From contig NZ_JAIWKS010000002.1 in the NCBI RefSeq assembly GCF_021271205.1, forward strand, positions 186,001 through 250,000: 64,000 nucleotides of DNA, in the 5' to 3' direction. This DNA is from Pseudomonas uvaldensis. GTDB taxonomy: Bacteria > Pseudomonadota > Gammaproteobacteria > Pseudomonadales > Pseudomonadaceae. Under the pieces are notes generated by a model. It searched no databases. It worked only from the letters and a program-made list of their open reading frames with translations, and was not told where the DNA came from. Of the stretch, positions 57,029 through 64,000 are shown piece after piece. Positions within the stretch are counted from its first letter, which is position 1. Each line of letters starts with the position of its first letter. The position numbers and the translations under genes are program-made.

Positions 57029-58123
57029 ATGAACGTTTCAACCATACCTACCCGCAGCATGCGCGCCGCTGTCTGGCACGGTCGCAACGACATCCGCGTC
57101 GAGGATGTGCCATTGCCTGTATCGCCGCCCGCCGGCTGGGTGCAGATCCGCGTGCAATGGTGCGGCATCTGCGGTTCCGATCTGCACGAGTACGTGGCCG
57201 GACCGGTATTCATTCCGGTAGACGCGCCGCACCCGCTGACCGGTATCAAGGGCCAGTGCATCCTCGGTCATGAATTTTGCGGTGAAATCGTCGAGCTGGG
57301 TGCCGGTGTCGAGGGCTTCAGTGTCGGCGAGCCGGTGGCGGCCGACGCCTGCCAGCATTGTGGCACCTGCTATTACTGCACCCACGGGCTGTACAACATT
57401 TGCGAAAACCTGGCATTTACCGGATTGATGAATAACGGTGCGTTCGCCGAGCTGGTCAATGTCCCGGCCAATTTGCTCTACAAGTTGCCAGCCGGTTTCC
57501 CGACCGAGGCCGGTGCGTTGATCGAGCCGTTGGCGGTGGGCATGCACGCGGTAAAAAAGGCCGGCAGCCTGCTGGGCCAGAACGTTGTGGTGGTGGGCGC
57601 CGGCACTATCGGGTTGTGCACCATCATGTGCGCCAAGGCCGCCGGCGCGGCCCAGGTGATTGCCCTGGAAATGTCCAGCGCACGCAAGGCCAAGGCCTTG
57701 GAAGTCGGCGCCAGCCATGTGATCGATCCGAACGAGTGCGACGCCCTGGCCGAAGTCCGGCGCCTGACCGGCGGCCTGGGTGCCGATGTCAGCTTCGAAT
57801 GCATCGGCAACAAACACACCGCCAAAGTGGCCATCGACCTGATCCGCAAGGCCGGTAAATGCGTGCTGGTGGGCATTTTCGAAGAGCCGAGTTCATTCAA
57901 CTTCTTTGAACTGGTCTCCACCGAGAAACAGGTGCTCGGGGCGCTGGCCTACAACGGCGAGTTCGCCGACGTGATCGCCTTTATCGCTGACGGACGCCTG
58001 GACATCTCGCCGCTGGTGACCGGGCGGATTCAGTTGGAGCAGATCGTCGGACAGGGCTTCGAGGAACTGGTCAACAACAAGGAACACAACGTGAAGATCA
58101 TTGTGTCGCCCGCACGGATCTGA
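57029..58123 (+). CDS. 2,3-butanediol dehydrogenase (zinc-dependent MDR)
   Basis: 364 aa. Oxidises 2,3-butanediol to acetoin with NAD, feeding AcoABC. The zinc-dependent alcohol dehydrogenase pattern is complete: CGICGSDLHEY catalytic zinc Cys, GHEFCGEIVELG, structural-zinc cysteines in CQHCGTCYYC-THGLYNIC, and a Rossmann GAGTIGLCTIM. A GGAGG site is upstream. It is the last gene of the aco run, 51 bp after acoC, and is followed by a terminator. Confidence 0.93.
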   Translation: MNVSTIPTRSMRAAVWHGRNDIRVEDVPLPVSPPAGWVQIRVQWCGICGSDLHEYVAGPVFIPVDAPHPLTGIKGQCILGHEFCGEIVELGAGVEGFSVGEPVAADACQHCGTCYYCTHGLYNICENLAFTGLMNNGAFAELVNVPANLLYKLPAGFPTEAGALIEPLAVGMHAVKKAGSLLGQNVVVVGAGTIGLCTIMCAKAAGAAQVIALEMSSARKAKALEVGASHVIDPNECDALAEVRRLTGGLGADVSFECIGNKHTAKVAIDLIRKAGKCVLVGIFEEPSSFNFFELVSTEKQVLGALAYNGEFADVIAFIADGRLDISPLVTGRIQLEQIVGQGFEELVNNKEHNVKIIVSPARI

Positions 58124-58145
58124 GCGCGCCTGAGGTGGGCGATTT

Positions 58146-58176
58146 GGCGATGGTCGAAGCGGCCATCGCCTTTTTT
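58146..58176 (+). terminator. Intrinsic terminator of the aco-bdh operon
   Basis: GGCGATGG (58146-58153) pairs with CCATCGCC (58163-58170) over a 9-base loop, followed by TTTTTT (58171-58176). It begins 22 bp after the bdh stop and lies at the end of the convergent DUF6644 gene. Confidence 0.9.
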
Positions 58177-58679
58177 CAGGTATAGGCCAGAAGCCGGCCA
58201 CAGCAGATCACCGCGATCCAAAGCGCCATGGACACCAGCGCCTGGATTCTGGCCAGGCCGGGCGCCTTGTGGCCGACATTCCATTGCTGGACGCCGCGGT
58301 AGATTCCAACGTGGAACACCAGGGCGTTGAGGCCCGCCGTCGCGATCAGACAGAGCTTGAGGACGAAAACGTCGTTGCCGGCAAAGTCATGGGGGTGCGC
58401 GCTGAACATCATCAGCCCGGCAGGCACGATCAGCAGCAGGGCCGCAAGGGCCCAGGTCAGCAGATGACGGGCCAGGGCGGTCACGGCGATGCCCTTGGAC
58501 AGCCCCAGGATGCGCAGGTCGAACATCACCACCGCGCCCACCAGCACCGAAAAGCCAATGATATGCACGACTTCCACCAGCGGGTAGAGCCACAGCTCGC
58601 TGCGCATGGCCAGCGCCAGGGATGAATCCCCCAGTTGGTCCATCCAGCCTTGGGGCGCGCCAGCCTGGGAGGCCTGCAT
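58176..58679 (-). CDS. DUF6644-family membrane protein (CopD-like)
   Basis: 167 aa with four or five hydrophobic helices (ELWLYPLVEVVHIIGFSVLV, LARHLLTWALAALLLIVPAG, FVLKLCLIATAGLNALVFHV, ALVSMALWIAVICCGRLLAY). The VEVVHIIGFS and HLLTWALA histidines recall CopD/cytochrome-like helix bundles. Function unknown. Its start overlaps the DUF6152 gene stop by 1 bp, so the two form a unit. Confidence 0.75.
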   Translation of the reverse strand: MQASQAGAPQGWMDQLGDSSLALAMRSELWLYPLVEVVHIIGFSVLVGAVVMFDLRILGLSKGIAVTALARHLLTWALAALLLIVPAGLMMFSAHPHDFAGNDVFVLKLCLIATAGLNALVFHVGIYRGVQQWNVGHKAPGLARIQALVSMALWIAVICCGRLLAYT

Positions 58680-59029
58680 CAGCGCAACTCGGTGGTCTTG
58701 TCGCCGATGGTGATGCGTTCGGCGCGCAATTCATCGGGTTTGTTGCGGTTTGCATAGCCGACTACGGTGGCCCGGTTACCTGCTTTGAGCATGTCTTTGG
58801 TCAGGCCCCGATTCTCCATGCGTGACGGCGGGGCCAGCACGACGGTCCAGGTTTTGTCGGTGGTTTGCAGGCGCACGTAGCCGTGGGGATGGGAGTAACC
58901 GGCTTCCTTGATGGTGCCGTCGAGTTCCAAGGGGTTGCTGGCGTCGTATTCGCTCCAGCCGTGGTGAGCGAGTGCTGCCGTGGCCATCAGCATCGATGCC
59001 AAACCTATGCAACGCAGGGTAACGTTCAT
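58679..59029 (-). CDS. DUF6152-family small periplasmic protein
   Basis: 116 aa with a signal peptide (LRCIGLASMLMATAALA) and the early mature motif HHGWSEYD. A small OB-like domain follows (GYSHPHGYVRLQTTDKTW). AAGGAGATC precedes the ATG at 59029; the longer frame upstream runs through the DinB gene. The His-rich start of the mature chain may bind a metal (inference). Forms an operon with the DUF6644 protein. Confidence 0.75.
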   Translation of the reverse strand: MNVTLRCIGLASMLMATAALAHHGWSEYDASNPLELDGTIKEAGYSHPHGYVRLQTTDKTWTVVLAPPSRMENRGLTKDMLKAGNRATVVGYANRNKPDELRAERITIGDKTTELR

Positions 59030-59054
59030 GGCAAGATCTCCTTTTGGGGGCGGT

Positions 59055-59609
59055 TCAACCAGGCAAATATTCGCGCCAGACCCGCCGTTCATCGAGTTGA
59101 AGCCGCTGTTCCTCGTCCTTGCGCAAGGGGCGGTCGCAATCGAGAAAGAACTCATCGAGTTGCGGCGGCTCGACGTGGGTGGCGCTGAGCATGGTGTGGA
59201 CCTGCCCACGATGATGGATCTGATGTTCGAACAGGTGCAACAGCAGCCGGTCGATTCGTTCGCGCACGACACCGTTGGCCCGCACCAGGTCGACGCAGCG
59301 GGCGAGGTCTGTTTGCCGCAGGGCTTCGCAGAGCGCCACCAGCCGCTGATCGGTTTGGGTCTGCTGATGCACCAGTGGGGCAAAGGCCAGGGTCTCGGAG
59401 AAATCCTTTATCTGGCCGTCCCGGTCGCCTTCCAGGGCGGTGAGGTAATAGCGGTCCACTTCCAGGATGTGGCAAAGCGTGGCTTGGATGGACGGGAAGA
59501 ACCCTGTGCGCGGCGCGGCGTAGTCAGCCTCGCTCAACTGCGCGCAGGCACTGAGCAGCCTGTGATTGGCCCATTGATTGTTCAGAGCCTGGGCCAGGAA
59601 ATAGTTCAT
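59055..59609 (-). CDS. DinB-family (DUF664) metal-dependent protein
   Basis: 184 aa. Four-helix-bundle DinB fold: N-terminal MNYFLAQALNNQWANHRLL, LCHILEVDRYYL with the first metal-binding His, and HQIHHRGQVHTML with the paired histidines. DinB/YfiT proteins use a metal to handle thiol-type cofactors; substrate unknown. The start at 59609 has GGAGG. It is 25 bp upstream of the DUF6152 gene on the same strand and could be cotranscribed. Confidence 0.85.
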   Translation of the reverse strand: MNYFLAQALNNQWANHRLLSACAQLSEADYAAPRTGFFPSIQATLCHILEVDRYYLTALEGDRDGQIKDFSETLAFAPLVHQQTQTDQRLVALCEALRQTDLARCVDLVRANGVVRERIDRLLLHLFEHQIHHRGQVHTMLSATHVEPPQLDEFFLDCDRPLRKDEEQRLQLDERRVWREYLPG

Positions 59610-59642
59610 GGGGAGCCTCCCTGTCATGGCCGCCACAAATTT

Positions 59643-59732
59643 TGTGGGAGCGGGCTTGCTCGCGAAGACGGCGGCACATACAGCATAGTCTTGCCAGACA
59701 GACCGCTTTCGCGAGCAAGCCCGCTCCCACAC
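59643..59732. repeat. REPIN upstream of the DinB gene
   Basis: Two inverted REP arms (TGTGGGAGCGGGCTTGCTCG and GCGAGCAAGCCCGCTCCCAC) around a GACGGCGGCACAT...GCCAGACAGACCG spacer. It is a second copy of the element at 45383-45476 with a similar spacer. Confidence 0.92.
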
Positions 59733-59759
59733 AGGCCTTCATATTTCTAGAGGGAGGTC

Positions 59760-60677
59760 CTAAAGCCCCACATCCGGCAACGCCGGCCGATTGGCCATGG
59801 CCTTGGCCATGATCTGTTCCACGTACAGCCGGTCTTCCTCTGGCAACGCCAGGCGCGGTGGGCGGGTGAGGGCGCTGCCGCGGCCGGCGATGGCTTCGCA
59901 CAGCTTGATGCACTGCACCAGGTCCGCGCGGGCGTCCAGGTGCAGGATCGGCATCAGCCATTCGTAGATCGGCATCGCTTCGGCGAAACGCCCGGCGCGG
60001 GCCAGGCGGAAGATGGTTTCGCCTTCCTTCGGGAACACATTGGACATGCCCGACACCCAGCCCTCGGCGCCGACGGCGAGGCTTTCGAGCACCACGTCGT
60101 CGAGCCCGGCGAACAACACGAAACGGTCACCCACTTCGTTGCGCACGTCGATGAAGCGCCGGGTGTCGCCGGACGAATCCTTGAAGCACACCACGTTGTC
60201 GCAATCGGCCAGGGATATCAGGATGTCCGGGGTCACGTCGTTTTTGTAGATCGGCGGGTTGTTGTAGACCATCAGCGGTACATCGGCGTGCCGGGCCACG
60301 TAGCGGAAATGCTCGGCGGTTTCGAACGGCTTGGAGCCATAGACCAGGGCCGGCATCAACATCACACCGTCGACACCGACCTTGCGCACGGCATTGGCGA
60401 CCTTGGCAGCTTGCACGCTGGTGAACTCGGCCACGCCGCAGATCACCGGCACCCGGCCACGGGAGGCGTCCACCGCCACTTCGGTCACGGCGATTTTTTC
60501 CTCGGCGCTCAAGGAGGTGTTTTCCCCCACCGAACCACAGACCACCAGGCCCGACACGCCGTCACGGATGACGTTGGAAATCACCTGGTGGGTTTTTTCC
60601 AGGTTGATGGAAAAATCGTCGTTGAATTGGGTCGTGACGGCAGGGAATACGCCGCTCCAGTTGATGCGTTTGCTCAT
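59760..60677 (-). CDS. lhpC: DHDPS-family lyase, probably 1-pyrroline-4-hydroxy-2-carboxylate deaminase
   Basis: 305 aa. The start at 60677 (MSKRINWSGVFPAVTTQF) is the family start. Schiff-base lysine is in CFKDSSGD, the catalytic Tyr in PLMVYNNPP, and GSVGENTSLS replaces the GTTGE substrate loop. This TIM-barrel family includes dihydrodipicolinate synthase and the deaminase of the D-hydroxyproline route. The adjacent proline-racemase-family gene and amino-acid ABC genes, in the order of the P. aeruginosa hydroxyproline cluster, favour the deaminase. Which role applies is inference from context. Confidence 0.82.
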   Translation of the reverse strand: MSKRINWSGVFPAVTTQFNDDFSINLEKTHQVISNVIRDGVSGLVVCGSVGENTSLSAEEKIAVTEVAVDASRGRVPVICGVAEFTSVQAAKVANAVRKVGVDGVMLMPALVYGSKPFETAEHFRYVARHADVPLMVYNNPPIYKNDVTPDILISLADCDNVVCFKDSSGDTRRFIDVRNEVGDRFVLFAGLDDVVLESLAVGAEGWVSGMSNVFPKEGETIFRLARAGRFAEAMPIYEWLMPILHLDARADLVQCIKLCEAIAGRGSALTRPPRLALPEEDRLYVEQIMAKAMANRPALPDVGL

Positions 60678-60708
60678 GGGTTGTCTCCGATTGCTAATGG
60701 TTTGTGAT

Positions 60709-60733
60709 GTGTGGGAGCAAAGTTTGCTCACAC
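60709..60733. repeat. Short palindromic REP-derived hairpin
   Basis: GTGTGGGAGCAAA and TTTGCTCACAC (60709-60733) form a tight hairpin between the deaminase and racemase-family genes. It has the REP outer arms but lacks the central GGGCTTGCTCGCGAA. It may attenuate transcript read-through in this operon. Confidence 0.6.
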
Positions 60734-60753
60734 AGGGCGATGCCAGTTCAAAA

Positions 60754-61782
60754 TCAGGCCCCAGGCCAGGTGTCCGACAACCGATAGCCTTGCGGCCACG
60801 GGTCTTGGGGATCCAGCAGCAGTTGGTGAGTCCCGGTGATCCACGCCCGGCCGGCGATGCACGGGTAGATCGCCGGGCGTCCGGCCACGTCGGTCAGCGA
60901 ATCGATACGACAGTGGAATTCGGAGCCGATGATCGAGCGTCCGATAAAACGATCTCCTACCTGCATCTTCCCTTTGGCCTGCAGCACCGCCATGCGTGCC
61001 GAGCAGCCGGTGCCGGTGGGCGAGCGGTCGATCTTGCCGGGCCGGATCACCACGGCATTGGCGCCCGTAGCGATACCGGCCTCATGAACGATGGGCGCGG
61101 CGATCTGGCAGAACGAGATATGCGACCACTCGGGATTCAGCGGATGCACGAAACCCAGCTGTTCATTGGCGGCCCGGGTGATCTTCATGCCGGTGGCCAC
61201 CAGGTCGGCCGCTTCGTCGGGGCGAATGGCAAAGCCCAGGTCCTGAGCGTCGGCAATGACGAAGCTGTCGCCGCCGTAGGCCGTGTCCACCCGCAACGAC
61301 CCCAGGCCCTCGACTTCGATCCAGGCATCGAGGCGGTCGGCGAAGGAGGGCACGTTCTTGATTTCTACCCGTTGCACTTTGCCGTCGTGGCAATCGGCGA
61401 ACGCTTCGATCAGGCCCCCCGGCGCTTCGAGCACCAGGTGCGTCCGGGGTTCGGTCATGGGCAGGATGCCGCTGTCCAGCAGCACGGTGGCGACGCACAG
61501 GGAGTTGGAACCGGACATCGGCGGCGTGTCAGCCGGCTCCATGATGATCCAGGCCATCTGCGCCCGTGGGTCCTTGGCCGGTACCAGCAGGTTCACATGG
61601 CGGAACACCCCGCCACGGGGTTCGTTGAGTACGAAGTTGCGCAGGGTCTGGTCCCGGGCGATCCAGCGCGACTGCTCCCACACCGTGTCGCCGGGCGGTG
61701 GGGCGACGCCGCCGACGATCACATCCCCGACTTCGCCTTCGGCGTGGCAGCTGACTATATGGATGATCTTTGATGAGCGCAT
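60754..61782 (-). CDS. Proline racemase-family enzyme (hydroxyproline epimerase/dehydratase type) with Ser/Thr at the catalytic Cys sites
   Basis: 342 aa. Family features: [19 protein letters not shown] at the N-terminus and two catalytic loops. Loop 1, normally MCGHG, reads [10 protein letters not shown] (Ser for the first Cys). Loop 2, normally SPCGTG, reads SPTGTGCSA (Thr for the second Cys). Epimerases need both thiols. Trans-3-hydroxyproline dehydratases carry Thr at the second site. A dehydratase-like or otherwise altered reaction on hydroxyproline-type substrates is thus more likely than a two-thiol racemase. Context is the deaminase and an amino-acid ABC importer. Confidence 0.85.
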   Translation of the reverse strand: MRSSKIIHIVSCHAEGEVGDVIVGGVAPPPGDTVWEQSRWIARDQTLRNFVLNEPRGGVFRHVNLLVPAKDPRAQMAWIIMEPADTPPMSGSNSLCVATVLLDSGILPMTEPRTHLVLEAPGGLIEAFADCHDGKVQRVEIKNVPSFADRLDAWIEVEGLGSLRVDTAYGGDSFVIADAQDLGFAIRPDEAADLVATGMKITRAANEQLGFVHPLNPEWSHISFCQIAAPIVHEAGIATGANAVVIRPGKIDRSPTGTGCSARMAVLQAKGKMQVGDRFIGRSIIGSEFHCRIDSLTDVAGRPAIYPCIAGRAWITGTHQLLLDPQDPWPQGYRLSDTWPGA

Positions 61783-61812
61783 GGGGTGATCCTTGTTGTT
61801 TGTTCGGGCCTC

Positions 61813-61885
61813 TTCGCGAGCAAACCCGCTCCCACAGGGCGCGCGGTGCGTACAGATCCCCTGTGGGAGCGGGCTTGCTCGCGAA
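61813..61885. repeat. REPIN with outward-facing arms
   Basis: TTCGCGAGCAAACCCGCTCC (from 61813) and TGTGGGAGCGGGCTTGCTCG (from 61862) are inverted REP arms around about 20 bp. The arm order is reversed relative to the other REPINs here. It sits in the 114-bp gap between the racemase-family gene and the ATPase gene. Confidence 0.85.
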
Positions 61886-61896
61886 AGGCTATCGGG

Positions 61897-62619
61897 CTAT
61901 TTCACTGACCTGAGAAACGCCGCCGTCTCCGGCTGCATCGGGTTGCCGATGACCTGCTCCGGCGGCCCGATCTCATGCACCCGGCCATTGCAAAAGAACG
62001 CCACCCGGTCGGACACATCGCGGGCAAAGCGAATCTCGTGGGTCACCAGCACCATGGTCATGCCGTCTTCGGCAAGCATGCGCATGGTGTCCAGCACTTC
62101 GCCCACCAGTTGTGGGTCCAGGGCCGAGGTGGCTTCGTCGAACAGCATGTAGTCCGGTGACATTGCCAGGGCCCGGGCGATGGCCATGCGTTGTTGCTGG
62201 CCCCCGGAAAGTTTGCCGGGAAACGCCTTGAGCTTGTCGCCCAGGCCAACGTGTTCGAGCTGACGCACCGCCAGGGCTTCGGCGTCCTGCTTGCTCTTGC
62301 CCAGCACTTTGCGCGGTGCCAGCATCACGTTCTCCAGCACGGTCAAGTGAGGGAAGGCGTTCCATTGCTGGAAGACAATGCCGATCTTCTGCCGCAAGTG
62401 ATTGAGGTCGGTGGCGCGGTCATGGACTTCGATGCCGTCGACGCGGATGCTGCCTTTCTGGATCGGCTCCAGGCCGTTGATGCACATCAGCAGCGTCGAT
62501 TTGCCGGAGCCCGAGCCGCCGATGATCGACACCACTTCGCCCTTGTCCACCGTCAGGCTCACGCCCTTGACCACCTCCAGATCACCGAAGGATTTGTGCA
62601 CGTTTTCGATTTCAATCAT
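61897..62619 (-). CDS. Amino-acid ABC transporter ATP-binding protein (polar amino acid/GlnQ type)
   Basis: 240 aa. Walker [10 protein letters not shown], signature [15 protein letters not shown], Walker [18 protein letters not shown] and H-loop VTHEI. Small GlnQ/HisP-type subunit without a regulatory domain. It overlaps the permease at 62612 by 8 bp. It is part of an amino-acid importer next to the deaminase and racemase-family genes, so hydroxyproline is the likely cargo (inference). Confidence 0.93.
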   Translation of the reverse strand: MIEIENVHKSFGDLEVVKGVSLTVDKGEVVSIIGGSGSGKSTLLMCINGLEPIQKGSIRVDGIEVHDRATDLNHLRQKIGIVFQQWNAFPHLTVLENVMLAPRKVLGKSKQDAEALAVRQLEHVGLGDKLKAFPGKLSGGQQQRMAIARALAMSPDYMLFDEATSALDPQLVGEVLDTMRMLAEDGMTMVLVTHEIRFARDVSDRVAFFCNGRVHEIGPPEQVIGNPMQPETAAFLRSVK

Positions 62620-63262
62620 TTTCCTGCCACCTTCTTTCCAACCGTGCGCCGAGGCGGGCGACCACCAGGCTCATGACGTAGTAGATGAGGCCTGCGATGC
62701 ACAGCACCAGCAGGGGTTCTTGAATGCGCGTGACGATGGTCTGCGAGGCGCGCAGCAGTTCGACGATGCCGATCCACATCACTAGGGCGGTGTCTTTCAT
62801 TACGCCGAGCACCAGGTTCAGCCAGCCGGGAAAGGCCACCCGCGTGGCAATCGGCAGGACGATGAAGCGCAGGTCCTGCAGATAACTCAGGCCCAGGGAG
62901 CGACTGGCGCGCCGCGTGCCGAGGGGCACCGCCAGCACGCCGCCCCGGACGATTTCGGTGAAATAGGCCGCCGCGTAGATTCCAAGCACGATGCAGCCGA
63001 CCGCAAAGGCGCTGAGGTTCAGCCCGGCAATGCTCTTGAAAGAGTTGAACAACACGAACTGGATCAGCAGCGGCACGCTGCGAAACACATCCAGCACCCA
63101 GGCCAGTGGCAGGCTGGCCCTTGGCGCCAGGGCCCGGAGCAGGCCGAACAGCAGGCCGGCCAGGCTGCCCAGCAGGATCGACCATGCGGTCAGTTGCAAC
63201 GTGACCCAGGCCCCTTCGAGCAGGAACAGCAGGTCGTTGACGGTGAGGCTTGTGGCAAACAT
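62612..63262 (-). CDS. Amino-acid ABC transporter permease (HisM/GlnP type)
   Basis: 216 aa from the ATG at 63262 (MFATSLTVNDLLFLLEGAWV); the longer frame to 63697 is not needed. About five TM helices and the family EAA motif (GTRRASRSLGLSYLQDLRFIVLP). It pairs with the permease at 63301 and overlaps the ATPase gene by 8 bp. Confidence 0.92.
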   Translation of the reverse strand: MFATSLTVNDLLFLLEGAWVTLQLTAWSILLGSLAGLLFGLLRALAPRASLPLAWVLDVFRSVPLLIQFVLFNSFKSIAGLNLSAFAVGCIVLGIYAAAYFTEIVRGGVLAVPLGTRRASRSLGLSYLQDLRFIVLPIATRVAFPGWLNLVLGVMKDTALVMWIGIVELLRASQTIVTRIQEPLLVLCIAGLIYYVMSLVVARLGARLERRWQEND

Positions 63263-63300
63263 GACGGGCCCTCGATAAGGATGCTTCAATAACGATGCTT

Positions 63301-63966
63301 TCAATAGCGAAAGAGCCGCCAGGACAGCAGCCGGGCCAGTCCGACGATCGATTTGGCGATCAGGTAATACAGCACTGCCGCGAGGGCGAAATATTCGAAG
63401 GTACGGAACGTCTTGACGTTGTATTCCTGGGTCACGCCGGTGAGGTCGTTGTTCAGGCCGACCACCACCCCCAGCGACGTCATCAACACCGCCCAGACCA
63501 TCTGGTTGGTCAAGGGATAGAAGACGATGCGCAACAGCTGCGGGACGATGATCATCCGGTAGGCCTGGAACGCACTCATCCCCAGGGAACGCGCCGCGCG
63601 CATCTGTGTGCCGGGCACGGCCTTGAGGCCGCCGCGAAAATTCTCCGCCAGATAGCCGGCGTTGTTGAAGGTGATCCCGGCCAGCAGCGCGAGCCATGAA
63701 CTGACGTGCAACCCGAGGGAACCGAGGCCGAAGTAGAGGATGTAGATCTGGAACAGTGAGGGGGTGTTACGGGCGATGGAAACCCAGCCGTTGCCCACCC
63801 CGCGTAGCAATGGGTGGCGCGCCTGGCGCATGACCGTCAGCACCAGGGCGATCAGCACGCCGAAAATCATCGACAGGGCCGCGGTTTCGAACGTCACCCA
63901 CGCCCCGGCCAGCATATCGGGCAGGGCGCGCAGGGCGGGGCGCCACTGGAAGCTGTAGTCAAACAT
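63301..63966 (-). CDS. Amino-acid ABC transporter permease (HisQ/GlnP type)
   Basis: 221 aa with TM helices and the EAA motif (GTQMRAARSLGMSAFQAYRMIIVP). Start MFDYSFQWRPALRALPDMLA at 63966. It lies 38 bp upstream of the second permease. The window ends 34 bp further on, so the binding protein, normally the next upstream gene, is outside. Confidence 0.92.
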   Translation of the reverse strand: MFDYSFQWRPALRALPDMLAGAWVTFETAALSMIFGVLIALVLTVMRQARHPLLRGVGNGWVSIARNTPSLFQIYILYFGLGSLGLHVSSWLALLAGITFNNAGYLAENFRGGLKAVPGTQMRAARSLGMSAFQAYRMIIVPQLLRIVFYPLTNQMVWAVLMTSLGVVVGLNNDLTGVTQEYNVKTFRTFEYFALAAVLYYLIAKSIVGLARLLSWRLFRY

Positions 63967-64000
63967 GGGATCTGTTTCCTGGACGATTGACAGGGCGCAA

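Overview
The window looks like a chromosomal segment from a fluorescent-group Pseudomonas. The evidence is high GC coding sequence throughout, Pseudomonas-type REP/REPIN palindromes with a GTGGGAGCGGGCTTGCTCGCGAA-like core cut by gene ends, and gene blocks whose order matches known P. aeruginosa clusters (hxc type II secretion plus a giant TpsA; acoRXABC-bdh; the hydroxyproline lhp block). I see no rRNA, tRNA, CRISPR array, insertion sequence or prophage.

Layout. (1) 1-7763: a sucrose-type disaccharide locus: LacI regulator (cut by the left edge), GH32 invertase, ABC ATPase, two permeases and binding protein on the minus strand, with a divergent ScrY/LamB-like porin. A perfect GTTAACGTTAAC operator lies between the binding protein and the porin. 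(2) 7855-10051: LysR regulator and divergent MDR oxidoreductase. (3) 10714-15411: an unrecognised 492-aa protein, a MocR-type regulator and phosphoglucomutase. (4) 15464-25904: a complete Hxc-type (GspC-M) type II secretion set with a lipoprotein secretin, followed by a DING phosphate-binding protein (26305-27471) and a 4,212-aa PdtA-like filamentous haemagglutinin (27683-40321). In P. aeruginosa this neighbourhood belongs to the phosphate-starvation response. No TpsB transporter is visible.

(5) 40434-43007: CHASE4-PAS-GGDEF-EAL protein with an intact GGDEF domain and I-site but an eroded EAL domain. (6) 43263-45999: the most interesting block, a bufferin/HvfA-type RiPP metallophore operon. 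The small exported precursor carries two pairs of EGKCG motifs flanking two EF-hand loops. It is followed by its DUF692 (MNIO) maturase and a DUF2063 partner, with a convergent DoxX protein nearby. (7) 46176-50533: an OmpR/EnvZ-type two-component system, a DUF2790 small exported protein, a CcdA-thioredoxin (DipZ-like) protein and a small exported orphan. The promoter region of the two-component/DUF2790 pair shares a 15-bp motif and clustered GATACA repeats with the promoter region of the metallophore operon, which suggests a common regulator.

(8) 50543-58123: acetoin/2,3-butanediol catabolism: AcoR, acoX, acoA, acoB, acoC and butanediol dehydrogenase. It has a textbook sigma-54 promoter, AcoR-type palindromes and a 16-codon leader ORF overlapping acoX. 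(9) 58176-59609: DUF6644/DUF6152 pair and a DinB-family protein. (10) 59760-63966: hydroxyproline-type catabolic block: DHDPS-family deaminase, proline-racemase-family enzyme with both catalytic Cys replaced, amino-acid ABC ATPase and two permeases. The binding protein presumably lies beyond the right edge.
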